The notes beneath the pieces are model-generated. The model worked only from the letters and a program-made list of their open reading frames with translations. It searched no databases and was not told the DNA's origin. A stretch of DNA of 48,498 nucleotides from a virus. Below, piece after piece: positions 34,913-41,723 of this stretch. Each line of letters opens with the position of its first letter. The stretch's first letter is position 1. Both the position numbers and the translations under genes were made by a program. The stretch covers positions 1 to 48,498 of IMG/VR virus record IMGVR_UViG_3300042010_000048; one strand, given 5' to 3'.

Positions 34913-35089
34913 ATGAAAGAGTTTGAGATTACGCAGCGCGGCGTCTTCGTTGACGGCGTAGAACTTGAGATTGGCGCACGCGTTAAGCATGAGTCCCTGC
35001 CCGTCACGCTGGTTAACAAGGCTGTTGAGGTTGAATCAGTAGAGATCGAGGCCCCTCGCCGTGGTCGCCCGCCAAAGGATAAAGAGTAA
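34913..35089 (+). CDS. Hypothetical protein, 58 aa
   Basis: Start at the ATG 34913 after GGAGTGAAA. A small beta domain (FEITQRGVFVDGVELEIGAR) with a basic tail PRRGRPPKDKE, resembling an AT-hook. It follows the capsid gene and is coupled to the next one (TAATG). Possibly a neck or head-inner protein. Confidence 0.65.
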   Translation: MKEFEITQRGVFVDGVELEIGARVKHESLPVTLVNKAVEVESVEIEAPRRGRPPKDKE

Positions 35090-35256
35090 TGGCCAGATTC
35101 CGCGTCACATACCCAACGAACGGCCTTGAGGCTGGCGCTGTAGTAGATGCCGACTCATGCCCTCAATGGCTTAGGGGTAAGTGTGTATCGCTGCCTGATG
35201 AGGCTGTGAAGGTGCTTGAGGTGGCGAGTCCTAAGCCGAAGGTGAAGGGCAAGTAA
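35089..35256 (+). CDS. Hypothetical protein, 55 aa
   Basis: Overlaps the previous stop. FRVTYPTNGLEAGAVVDADS, CPQWLRGKCVSLPDEAVKVL and a Lys/Pro tail. Short proteins of this layout follow the capsid gene in related phages, from memory; role unknown. Confidence 0.6.
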   Translation: MARFRVTYPTNGLEAGAVVDADSCPQWLRGKCVSLPDEAVKVLEVASPKPKVKGK

Positions 35257-35260
35257 AGAA

Positions 35261-35290
35261 AAAGCCCCGAATAATGGGGCTTTATTTTTT
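35261..35290. terminator. Bidirectional terminator
   Basis: AAAGCCCC (35261-35268) pairs with GGGGCTTT (35276-35283), followed by ATTTTTT on plus and by TTTCTTTAC on minus. It separates the head genes from the minus-strand cargo island. Confidence 0.88.
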
Positions 35291-35603
35291 AGAATGGTTT
35301 CACAATCGCCTTTCGCCCATCAGAAAAATACAGTACGGCATGAGACTGTGAGCTGTATGGTGAATAGCTATCGGCGAGCATCTTCCCGTAAACATTTGGC
35401 TGGTCCTGTTCGTCTGGCGCACCCCATCTCTCGCCGCAGCATTCGCACCAGTTATCTGACTCAGTGTCCAGCTCGTAAAAAGCGGTTGATGCTTGGGCCG
35501 ACGACAGCGCCTGAATGAAAACATCCTCGCCAACGTCGTCGTTATTTACGAAATATCCACCAGAATTATTCTGATCGAAGTGATACCACTTTAAAGCTGT
35601 CAT
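35289..35603 (-). CDS. Conserved phage protein with CxCC motif, 104 aa
   Basis: KWYHFDQNNSGGYFVNNDDV at the front and DTESDNWCECCGERWGAPDE in the middle match a family common in phages (KWYxFxQNNSGGxF ... DCxCCGdRW), from memory. Probably binds zinc. Last gene of the minus-strand island. Confidence 0.75.
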   Translation of the reverse strand: MTALKWYHFDQNNSGGYFVNNDDVGEDVFIQALSSAQASTAFYELDTESDNWCECCGERWGAPDEQDQPNVYGKMLADSYSPYSSQSHAVLYFSDGRKAIVKPF

Positions 35604-35657
35604 AAATCATCTCCCGTCTCTTTGAGTTAAGTTGATACTATGCATCCCGCATTGCTA

Positions 35658-36485
35658 TCAAGTCAAGAACTTCATAACAATCGGCGAAATCTCCTTAGCC
35701 TTAGTCACGAGAAACAAATGCCCGTCGTCAATGATGTGCATTTCAGCGTTAGGAATGCGGTTGGCGATGAATCCCATATTAACCAAGGGAATGATCGGAT
35801 CGTCATTGCCAGCCAGAACGAGAGTCGGTTGCTTGATCTTGTGCAACCAGAATGCCGATGACCACCACCAGACCGCCATGCCTTGGAGCTTGTAACCGAG
35901 TTGAGAGGTTGGCGCCTTCATTTTGTTAGCGTAACTTGCGCACAGTTCAGGATTATTCCGAAACGAGCCGCCGTAGATCTCCGGAGCGATTGCAGCCATA
36001 TGCTCAGGGTTCGTGTAGCGCTCAGGGCTAGCCATCATCATCAGAACCTTCATCGACGGCGGAACCATCGTCACGCCTGAAGAGGTAGCTGCCAGAATAA
36101 GCTTGGTGCAGCGCTTCGGATGGTCATAGGCGAACTGTTGAGCAAGGAATCCGCCCCAGGAGACACCGGCAACTGTCACCTCGTCGTAATCCAGCACATC
36201 AAGCATACGGGTTACGAGTCGTCCGAGGCCGCTGAATGTGTAAGGCAACAGAGGTGTTGATGATCCGCCAACACCAGGCACGTCGAAGGCAATCACCTCA
36301 AGATCCGGATCCAGCGCATCTACTAATGGAAATACAAGCTCCAGTGATGCGCCGATACCGTTAAAAAACAGCAGAGGCATAAGAGTTGACTTGCCTGGAC
36401 GAACAGCCGTGCGGATTGCCTGTCCGTCGATAATGACTGTGCGATAAACGAATGGTGTTGTTTTTATTTCCGTTAAGCAGCTCAT
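35658..36485 (-). CDS. phaZ: Medium-chain-length PHA depolymerase homologue (alpha/beta hydrolase)
   Basis: 275 residues from the ATG at 36485, which has AAGGA six bases ahead; an ATG at 36491 has no spacing. It contains RTAVRPGKS, FNGIGASLELVFPLVDALDP, DLEVIAFDVPGVGGSSTP, the lipase box GVSWGG (Ser109), MMASPERY, YGGSFR, KQPTLVLAGNDDP (Asp228) and IIDDGHLFLV (His256), a full Ser-Asp-His triad. From memory these blocks are nearly those of Pseudomonas PhaZ, the intracellular enzyme that hydrolyses medium-chain-length polyhydroxyalkanoate granules; the usual length is about 283, and the phage form lacks the last ten or so residues. It would free carbon and energy stored by the host. It lies in a small minus-strand cargo island with its own promoter. 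Confidence 0.9.
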   Translation of the reverse strand: MSCLTEIKTTPFVYRTVIIDGQAIRTAVRPGKSTLMPLLFFNGIGASLELVFPLVDALDPDLEVIAFDVPGVGGSSTPLLPYTFSGLGRLVTRMLDVLDYDEVTVAGVSWGGFLAQQFAYDHPKRCTKLILAATSSGVTMVPPSMKVLMMMASPERYTNPEHMAAIAPEIYGGSFRNNPELCASYANKMKAPTSQLGYKLQGMAVWWWSSAFWLHKIKQPTLVLAGNDDPIIPLVNMGFIANRIPNAEMHIIDDGHLFLVTKAKEISPIVMKFLT

Positions 36486-36505
36486 CGTCATTCCTTTGGT
36501 TTGGA

Positions 36506-36652
36506 CTACAAGAAACTCAGCACGCGCTCGTATTCTGCTGTCATTCGGTCTGCTTCGGCTTTGGCTTCTTGTTCTGTCTTGAAGCTGCCTATGATCATTT
36601 CGCCGCTGGTTACGGTGAAGGTGTTGCGGGCTTTCTGTACTGTGAAGGTCAT
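36506..36652 (-). CDS. Hypothetical protein, first gene of the phaZ unit, 48 aa
   Basis: AGGA eight bases before the ATG and a promoter upstream. MTFTVQKARNTFTVTSGEMI, then SFKTEQEAKAEADRMTAEYE resembles short phage proteins of beta-hairpin plus helix type (GxFxTxxeAxAwad). It lies 20 bases before the phaZ start and shares its message. Function unknown. Confidence 0.65.
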   Translation of the reverse strand: MTFTVQKARNTFTVTSGEMIIGSFKTEQEAKAEADRMTAEYERVLSFL

Positions 36653-36686
36653 GTCGTTTTTCCTGTGGTTTTATTGCGTGATTCGT

Positions 36687-36715
36687 AGGCTATTCCCTCG
36701 CAGATTCTACGTCAA
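36687..36715 (-). promoter_or_regulatory. Promoter of the phaZ unit
   Basis: Minus strand TTGACG (36710-36715), 17-base spacer, TAGCCT (36687-36692). It belongs to the class used by early genes and diverges from the tail promoter at 36723. Confidence 0.6.
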
Positions 36716-36722
36716 TAGCCCG

Positions 36723-36731
36723 TGCTAAAAT
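36723..36731 (+). promoter_or_regulatory. Extended -10 promoter for neck genes
   Basis: TGCTAAAAT, 28 bases before the ATG at 36760; same nine bases as at 33000. Confidence 0.55.
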
Positions 36732-36759
36732 ATGGGAAACTATTTTCCAGGCCTGAAAA

Positions 36760-37158
36760 ATGACACTCCAATACTCGGTAGCAGTGAACAACGCACGTCT
36801 TGACGCATTCGAAACTGCTGCCGGTACGTCGGCCAAGCTGCGAATCTATACCGGCTCTGTTCCTGCTAACTGTGCGGCGGCTGCTACGGGTACGCTGCTG
36901 GTTGAGATGGCGCTGCCGTCTGATTGGATGTCGGCTGCTTCTGCTGGCGTTAAGGCTAAGACCGGCACATGGTCTGGCACTGGCGCTGCTGCTGGTACCG
37001 CTGGCTATTTCCGCATCGTTGATACTGCTGGCACCACTGCGCACGCGCAAGGTACATGCGGACTCGGTAGCGGTGATATGTCGCTCGACAACACCAGCAT
37101 CGCCGTCTCCCAAGTCGTAACCGTCAACTCCTTCTCGCTGACGACCGGTAACGCATAA
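36760..37158 (+). CDS. Virion structural protein (putative), 132 aa
   Basis: Ala/Thr/Gly-rich with short beta strands (VAVNNARLDAFETAAGTSAK, LRIYTGSVPANCAAAATGTL, MALPSDWMSAASAGVKAKTG, FRIVDTAGTTAHAQGTCG). This is a recognisable head-tail region protein of Pseudomonas phages, from memory (LRiytGtqPancaaa..Gtlla.l.lp..a). Probably a minor capsid or fibre-like decoration. Confidence 0.7.
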   Translation: MTLQYSVAVNNARLDAFETAAGTSAKLRIYTGSVPANCAAAATGTLLVEMALPSDWMSAASAGVKAKTGTWSGTGAAAGTAGYFRIVDTAGTTAHAQGTCGLGSGDMSLDNTSIAVSQVVTVNSFSLTTGNA

Positions 37159-37169
37159 GGAAATGCGTT

Positions 37170-38735
37170 ATGGCGACCAAGCTCTACCTTATAGGGATAG
37201 GTAATTCTCTAAGCGGCACATTTCCCACTGGAGAACAGTCGTCTCTGACGCCTAGCTGGTCGCTTACTGGCGCGTCAAATCTGTACACGATGCGCACTAC
37301 AAAGGGTGGAGCGCAGGTATCCCTCGCCGGATCAAGCCTTGCAAACACCTCTTTGCAGCGGGCCTTCTGTGCGCACTTCGCATCTGACACACTGAATACC
37401 GCTCAGAGTGTTGGTGGTGGTTCGAACACCGTAACAATCAACGTTGCTAACCGCGAATCTAACCTGAGTATGAACTTCGGGTCTGATTTACGGTGCAACG
37501 TCTATGTCTGGCGTCCGTCCACCGGCACAAAGGTCGGCACGATTGGCGACTGCCTGGCAATGACTGGCAGCGTAGAGCCTGGAGCTGCAAACTCTGAGCG
37601 CTCAAACAGCGCCTCTACCGTAAGCACATCAACCGTAAGCGCGCTCGCTGGTGACGTGATCATCTGCGAGATATGGCAGTTCCATACGCAGGCAGCGGCA
37701 ACAAGCTATACCGGCGACGTGTGGGCATCCGGCACCACAGAAACATTGACGTCAAACGTCGTCGTTACTGATCACGCCTCGTTTCTTAGCTTCAGCGCTG
37801 ACACTCTGACATTCGGCACGCCAAGCACTGACATTGGCGCAACGGTTGTGCTGACTCTGGCTGCCGATACCGCTTCGTCTGCCTCGGTTGTTGCCGTATC
37901 TACGCAATCCGCCATTACGGCGCAGAATGATTCGGCTTCAGGATCTTCAGCTATCGGCGTGTCTGCCAGTAGCTCGCTGTCGATTCAGAATGACTCAGCG
38001 TCTTCTGCGTCTGTAGTTAAAGTGTCCGCACAGTCGTCTGTCTCGCTGGCTGGTGATTCGATATCTGCAACCGCCTCGCAGACAGCCTCGGTCAGCGCAG
38101 AGGCATCGATCACGCTACAAGGTGACTCGGTATCAGCGCAGGCACTTGCTGCGATATTTTCTATCTCTTCCACAACCAACGCTGGCGACTTGATAAGCGC
38201 TCATGCCGGCTCATCTATTGCTGCTTCGTCTTCGCTGCCTGTGCAGGCTGATAGCGTATCTTCTAGCGCTGGAGTTGGGTCATCGGGGGCGTTGTCTGCT
38301 CAGCTTGCTGACGATCAGGCTCAATCGTCATCAGCTGTTGCGGTTGACTCGTCGTTGTCTGCCGTGACTGGTGATGACTCGCCGCTGTCAGTCGGAACTG
38401 TATCAATTACAGCTGAAGCAGCCAATCAGGAATTCGACGACTCTTCTGAGTCTGAATCAGCAACTGCAATATCCGCAGAGTCAGAATCGATTGTCGCTGC
38501 TGATATAATGTCCGCATCAGTTTCTGTAGGTGGAGAATTAACGCCATCACCAGAACGCACACTATTTATTGGTACGCAAGTTCGCAGCCTGGCAATAGAT
38601 TCGCAGAACAGATCGTCAGCGCAAATTAGCCAGTCAAGAGTTGTAGCCTTAGAGCCTCAGCGCAGACAGCAAACACTGGTCGCGCAGAACAGAACAGTAG
38701 CTCCAGAGCCTCAGAATAGGAATATCGCAGAATGA
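37170..38735 (+). CDS. Repeat-containing structural protein, 521 aa
   Basis: The first 200 residues are a beta-rich domain (TLNTAQSVGGGSNTVTINVA, CNVYVWRPSTGTKVGTIGD, GDVIICEIWQFHTQ). Residues 225-420 consist of about eight degenerate repeats of some 22 residues with the pattern DSxSSxAxVxVSxxSSxSLQ. The end has further Gln/Arg-rich repeats (RSLAIDSQNRSSAQISQSRV, EPQRRQQTLVAQNRTVAPEP). Long Ser/Ala repeats suggest an extended fibre or whisker on head or neck. The C-terminus overlaps the next gene. Confidence 0.7.
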   Translation: MATKLYLIGIGNSLSGTFPTGEQSSLTPSWSLTGASNLYTMRTTKGGAQVSLAGSSLANTSLQRAFCAHFASDTLNTAQSVGGGSNTVTINVANRESNLSMNFGSDLRCNVYVWRPSTGTKVGTIGDCLAMTGSVEPGAANSERSNSASTVSTSTVSALAGDVIICEIWQFHTQAAATSYTGDVWASGTTETLTSNVVVTDHASFLSFSADTLTFGTPSTDIGATVVLTLAADTASSASVVAVSTQSAITAQNDSASGSSAIGVSASSSLSIQNDSASSASVVKVSAQSSVSLAGDSISATASQTASVSAEASITLQGDSVSAQALAAIFSISSTTNAGDLISAHAGSSIAASSSLPVQADSVSSSAGVGSSGALSAQLADDQAQSSSAVAVDSSLSAVTGDDSPLSVGTVSITAEAANQEFDDSSESESATAISAESESIVAADIMSASVSVGGELTPSPERTLFIGTQVRSLAIDSQNRSSAQISQSRVVALEPQRRQQTLVAQNRTVAPEPQNRNIAE

Positions 38736-39031
38736 CAGAGACATACACTGGAGGCCCGGATAAGCCTACGATTGTGAAAGATCCTGAAGAGGTTCTGGAT
38801 TACACGTTCGATTGGTCTGCATATCTGGCTGATATCACTGATACGATTGCCTCTGTAGTGTTCGAGCCTGTTGGCGTTGTGGTCGATTCGTTCAGCAATA
38901 CAACAACATCCGCAACTGCATGGGTCTCTGGTGGCACGAACGGCACTACCGCATACGTAACCTGCGCAATCACCACAACAGAAGGTCGCACGGCTGTTAG
39001 GTCTATTTACTTGAAGATTAAGGATCGCTGA
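38732..39031 (+). CDS. Ig-like head-tail region protein, 99 aa
   Basis: KDPEEVLDYTFDWSAYLADI, then DSFSNTTTSATAWVSGGTNG and VTCAITTTEGRTAVRSIYLK match a small beta-sandwich protein often found with neck genes of Pseudomonas and other phages (KDPnavLDYxxDWsxWL...GGtxGxxYxVtnxixTxxGR). It may decorate the head or the tail. Coupled to both neighbours. Confidence 0.75.
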   Translation: MTETYTGGPDKPTIVKDPEEVLDYTFDWSAYLADITDTIASVVFEPVGVVVDSFSNTTTSATAWVSGGTNGTTAYVTCAITTTEGRTAVRSIYLKIKDR

Positions 39032-39420
39032 TGCCTAGTATCGAGCAAATTAAGGCTTACTTTCTGGCGTACGGCATTCCGGTTCCGCCTGACTTCATCT
39101 TGCAGCTCTGGATTGATTCGGTAGAAGTAATTCAGCCGTGCCTAGATGGTGCTGGTTATCCAGAGGCCACGCAGACGCTAATCTACCTGTATCTGCTCGG
39201 CTTAACGGGGTACGTGAATGTGGATCGTCAGATTAGCTCGCAAACTGCTCCGTCTGGTGCTTCTCAGTCTTTTCGCTGGGGCGCTTTTGCTGACCGGTAT
39301 CGCTCTCTGCGTTCTCTTCTTAATACGCTGGACACTTCTGGTTGTACCAGCTCAGTGATTCCGCCTGAACCTGGCGCATCTGCCGGCCTATGGGTATCCA
39401 CTGGTGGGAAGTGCTGCTAA
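39031..39420 (+). CDS. Head-tail connector protein (putative), 129 aa
   Basis: Helical front (IEQIKAYFLAYGIPVPPDFI, LQLWIDSVEVIQPCLDGAGY), then ATQTLIYLYLLGLTGYVN and a fixed tail. The position and the helical fold fit the adaptor that follows the portal in the neck. Starts at an overlap with the preceding stop. Confidence 0.7.
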   Translation: MPSIEQIKAYFLAYGIPVPPDFILQLWIDSVEVIQPCLDGAGYPEATQTLIYLYLLGLTGYVNVDRQISSQTAPSGASQSFRWGAFADRYRSLRSLLNTLDTSGCTSSVIPPEPGASAGLWVSTGGKCC

Positions 39421-39764
39421 TGGCCTTCATGTCCGCGTGGTACATGATCGACACCGCAACCGTGTACCCTCGCGTCTCTGAGGGCGACTGGGGCGGCGGC
39501 GTAACATACGGAACCCCGTACACCATCCTTTGTGGTCACGAAGGCGTATCAAGGCAATCACGCGACACTGAAGGCGCAGAGTTCGTAACGCGTGACATTT
39601 ACTACACGGGCGACACTCGGCCAGCATACCTAGACCGCATCGCATACGGCGACACAACGGCACAGACTTGGGATGCAGTCTCGGCCGCAGAGATCCGAAA
39701 GATCGCTCGTCATGGCATGTCGGCGTTTGGATACGAAGACGAGTACGAGCTGGAGACTGTCTGA
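39420..39764 (+). CDS. Neck / head-closure protein (putative), 114 aa
   Basis: Start at 39420 (TAATG overlap). YMIDTATVYPRVSEGDWGGG, VTYGTPYTILCGHEG and FVTRDIYYTGDTRPAYLDRI form a beta-barrel-like protein; WDAVSAAEIRKIARHGMSAF follows. Matches the stopper position between adaptor and HK97 gp10-like gene. Confidence 0.7.
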   Translation: MAFMSAWYMIDTATVYPRVSEGDWGGGVTYGTPYTILCGHEGVSRQSRDTEGAEFVTRDIYYTGDTRPAYLDRIAYGDTTAQTWDAVSAAEIRKIARHGMSAFGYEDEYELETV

Positions 39765-40177
39765 TGCCGGTTCGTGGACTTAAGGAAGTTCGCCAGCAAT
39801 TACGCAGAGTGTTCGGCGACATCTCCGGGCCTAAAGCAGAGAAGACGCTGACTGAGGTCCTTATTATCGCGGCCGGATATGCTGCAACGATGACGCCAAT
39901 CGATACGAGCAACCTGATTAACAGTCAGTATCGCAAGATAACCGCTTACGGAACTCGTGTCGTTGGCGCAATCGGTTACACGGCTGCTTATGCTGCTGCT
40001 GTGCACGACGCGAAAGGAACTCTTAAAGGCACAAACACGCCTCGCACCAAATCCGATCCGTCACGCGGCAACTTCTGGGATCCTGATGCTGAGCCTGAAT
40101 TCCTACGAAAAGCATTCGAAGACTCTGGTGCCAGAGCCGATATAGACGCAGCCATTCAACGCGGGATGAAAGTCTAA
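39764..40177 (+). CDS. HK97 gp10-like neck protein
   Basis: 137 residues from the ATG at 39764. LKEVRQQLRRVFGDISGPKA, the helical TEVLIIAAGYAATMTPIDTS and INSQYRKITAYGTRVVGAIG, TAAYAAAVHDAKG follow the gp10 family (aa..aP.dTG.L..S......g...v.vg..v.YA..vE.G). It joins the head to the tail completion protein. Confidence 0.8.
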   Translation: MPVRGLKEVRQQLRRVFGDISGPKAEKTLTEVLIIAAGYAATMTPIDTSNLINSQYRKITAYGTRVVGAIGYTAAYAAAVHDAKGTLKGTNTPRTKSDPSRGNFWDPDAEPEFLRKAFEDSGARADIDAAIQRGMKV

Positions 40178-40569
40178 TGAGTCACACACCAATCAATCTG
40201 TTTCGCGACTGGCTAGAGGCTTACGTTTCGACGGCTGGCTATACGATTAGTCGCGGCATGTGGGAAGAGGCAGGCACAGGAAGCGCTACAAAGAAATTCG
40301 TCGCCGTATGGTCTGACTCTGGACGCTCGCCTAACGGTGAAATCCAGTATCCGCATATTCGCGTGATCGTTACTGGTCGGGCTAATGGAAGGGCTTTAGG
40401 TGATACAGAGGCAGTCGAGCTATTCATTGAGTCGCTATTCGATGCCGCCATTGCTAACTTCTCGACTAGCTGCATGATGCAAATTCGAGCGCTTGGAAGT
40501 ATCCAAGGTCCGTATTACACGGAAACCAACAGACCGTGGCTGGAAATCAATTTCGAGCTTACGTGTTAA
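40177..40569 (+). CDS. Tail terminator protein (putative)
   Basis: 130 residues. LFRDWLEAYVSTAGYTISRG, HIRVIVTGRANGRALGDTEA and TNRPWLEINFELTC have the order of the minor tail protein that caps the tail tube (lambda gpU-like). It directly precedes the tail tube gene, which is where the terminator is encoded. Overlaps the gene upstream by ATGA. Confidence 0.75.
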   Translation: MSHTPINLFRDWLEAYVSTAGYTISRGMWEEAGTGSATKKFVAVWSDSGRSPNGEIQYPHIRVIVTGRANGRALGDTEAVELFIESLFDAAIANFSTSCMMQIRALGSIQGPYYTETNRPWLEINFELTC

Positions 40570-40572
40570 ACT
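40564..40572 (+). promoter_or_regulatory. Extended -10 promoter for the tail tube gene
   Basis: TGTTAAACT, 62 bases before the ATG at 40635; it overlaps the stop of the tail terminator gene. Confidence 0.5.
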
Positions 40573-40634
40573 ATTTATTGAAATATACGCTCAGTTGTGG
40601 GCGATACTCAACAACCTTATAGGAGGCGCCGAGA

Positions 40635-41366
40635 ATGGCCCTTAACTGTGCAAGTTCTAAATTCGTAGGTAAGAGCGTTCTCGCAGAATTTGCTCTAGCT
40701 TGCGGTGATGTTGATCCGATGACGCTGACATGGCTTCCGCTGGGTGCCGCTCGCAACAAATCGCTGACTATGAGCGCCGACACTGTTGATGCGACCGCAG
40801 ACGATTCTGTAGGCGGCTTCCGTGACACCTTGATCACCTACAAAACCTTCGAAGTGTCTATCGATGGCGTTACCAAGCGAGACGATGGCACCACCTCGAA
40901 TCAACAGTTGCTGTTTGATCACTTCGTTACCGATCCACAACCGTACATCTGGTTGCGCCTTACCGGTCCAATCAACACTGTTATTGGCTTCTGCATTCTT
41001 ACCGAATTCAGCCAAGAGTTCCCTTACGACGATATCGCTACTTACTCCATCACTGCAAGCGCAACCTCGCGCCCAGGTGGACTGGCTAGCGTTATTGTTG
41101 AAGATACTCCGATTGCCGTTACTGCTGTAATTACCACACCTGCAACCGCAACTGTAGCTGTCGGCAACGTGACCAACATCGATCACTCTGTAACTCCAGC
41201 CGCCGCTAACCAGGCAGTAACCTGGACTTCCAGCACGCCAGCAAATGCCACCGTGAACTCTAGCGGTCGTGTCACTGGCGTGGCTGTCGGTACTTCTACC
41301 ATCACGGCAACATCGGTGGTAGACCCTACCAAGTCCGACACAACCGTCGTCACCGTTACAGCGTAA
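40635..41366 (+). CDS. Major tail tube protein with C-terminal Big2 Ig-like domain
   Basis: 243 residues with AGGAGG before the ATG. The first 160 form the tube domain (LTWLPLGAARNKSLTMSADT, GGFRDTLITYKTFEVSIDGV, LLFDHFVTDPQPYIWLRLTG). Residues 165-243 are a bacterial Ig-like group 2 domain (ITTPATATVAVGNVTNIDHS, VTWTSSTPANATVNSSGRVT, VGTSTITATSVVDPT), which sticks out of the tube and may bind cell-surface sugars. Own terminator follows. Confidence 0.92.
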   Translation: MALNCASSKFVGKSVLAEFALACGDVDPMTLTWLPLGAARNKSLTMSADTVDATADDSVGGFRDTLITYKTFEVSIDGVTKRDDGTTSNQQLLFDHFVTDPQPYIWLRLTGPINTVIGFCILTEFSQEFPYDDIATYSITASATSRPGGLASVIVEDTPIAVTAVITTPATATVAVGNVTNIDHSVTPAAANQAVTWTSSTPANATVNSSGRVTGVAVGTSTITATSVVDPTKSDTTVVTVTA

Positions 41367-41380
41367 AGCAGTAGATACAA

Positions 41381-41406
41381 AAAAGCCCCTTAGCTGGGGC
41401 TTTTTT
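41381..41406. terminator. Bidirectional terminator after the tail tube gene
   Basis: AAAAGCCCC (41381-41389) pairs with GGGGCTTTT (41396-41404), with T runs on both strands. It also stops the convergent gene 41412-41621. Confidence 0.9.
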
Positions 41407-41411
41407 ATTGT

Positions 41412-41621
41412 TCAAATTTCCTTCTTGGCTAGCAATATGTACTTGCTTGGCTCAATGCAGGCGAATCGAGGATCTTCACCAATTGACCGGTTATATGAGT
41501 TGTACGTCTCGGCCTTTTGAAAGCAGTCGGCATCGCTAGCTACAGCCTCTCTTGCTGTGAGGTCAATGTAATCGCAGCCAACATCAGAACACAATCCAAT
41601 CACTAGCATCAGAGTAAGCAT
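41412..41621 (-). CDS. Small secreted or lipoprotein-like cargo protein, 69 aa
   Basis: The front MLTLMLVIGLCSDVGCDYID is a short hydrophobic signal with Cys residues at 11 and 16; GLC could be a lipobox. The rest is polar with two more Cys (ADCFQK, FACIEP). It is a lone minus-strand gene inside the tail operon with its own promoter (41654-41681) and terminator, the hallmarks of a moron. It may act at the host envelope, for example in superinfection exclusion; not shown. Confidence 0.65.
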   Translation of the reverse strand: MLTLMLVIGLCSDVGCDYIDLTAREAVASDADCFQKAETYNSYNRSIGEDPRFACIEPSKYILLAKKEI

Positions 41622-41653
41622 TTCGTATCCTTGAATTCGTTTGAGTTGGCGCA

Positions 41654-41681
41654 GTATAGCGCTGCTCCAAATTACGTCAAG
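41654..41681 (-). promoter_or_regulatory. Promoter of the minus-strand moron
   Basis: Minus strand TTGACG (41676-41681), 16-base spacer, TATACT (41654-41659). Confidence 0.75.
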
Positions 41682-41689
41682 CGCTGAAT

Positions 41690-41698
41690 GATAGAATG
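41690..41698 (+). promoter_or_regulatory. Extended -10 upstream of the tail chaperone gene
   Basis: TGATAGAAT (TGn plus TAGAAT), 26 bases before the ATG at 41724. It diverges from the moron promoter. Confidence 0.45.
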
Positions 41699-41723
41699 GA
41701 TGATATTTCTATGGGCGCTAAAA

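Noticed and set aside
38501-38509. TGATATAAT, a perfect extended -10, inside the repeat protein gene.
   Set aside because: It lies over 220 bases before the next gene and within coding sequence; probably chance, although the element itself is consensus.
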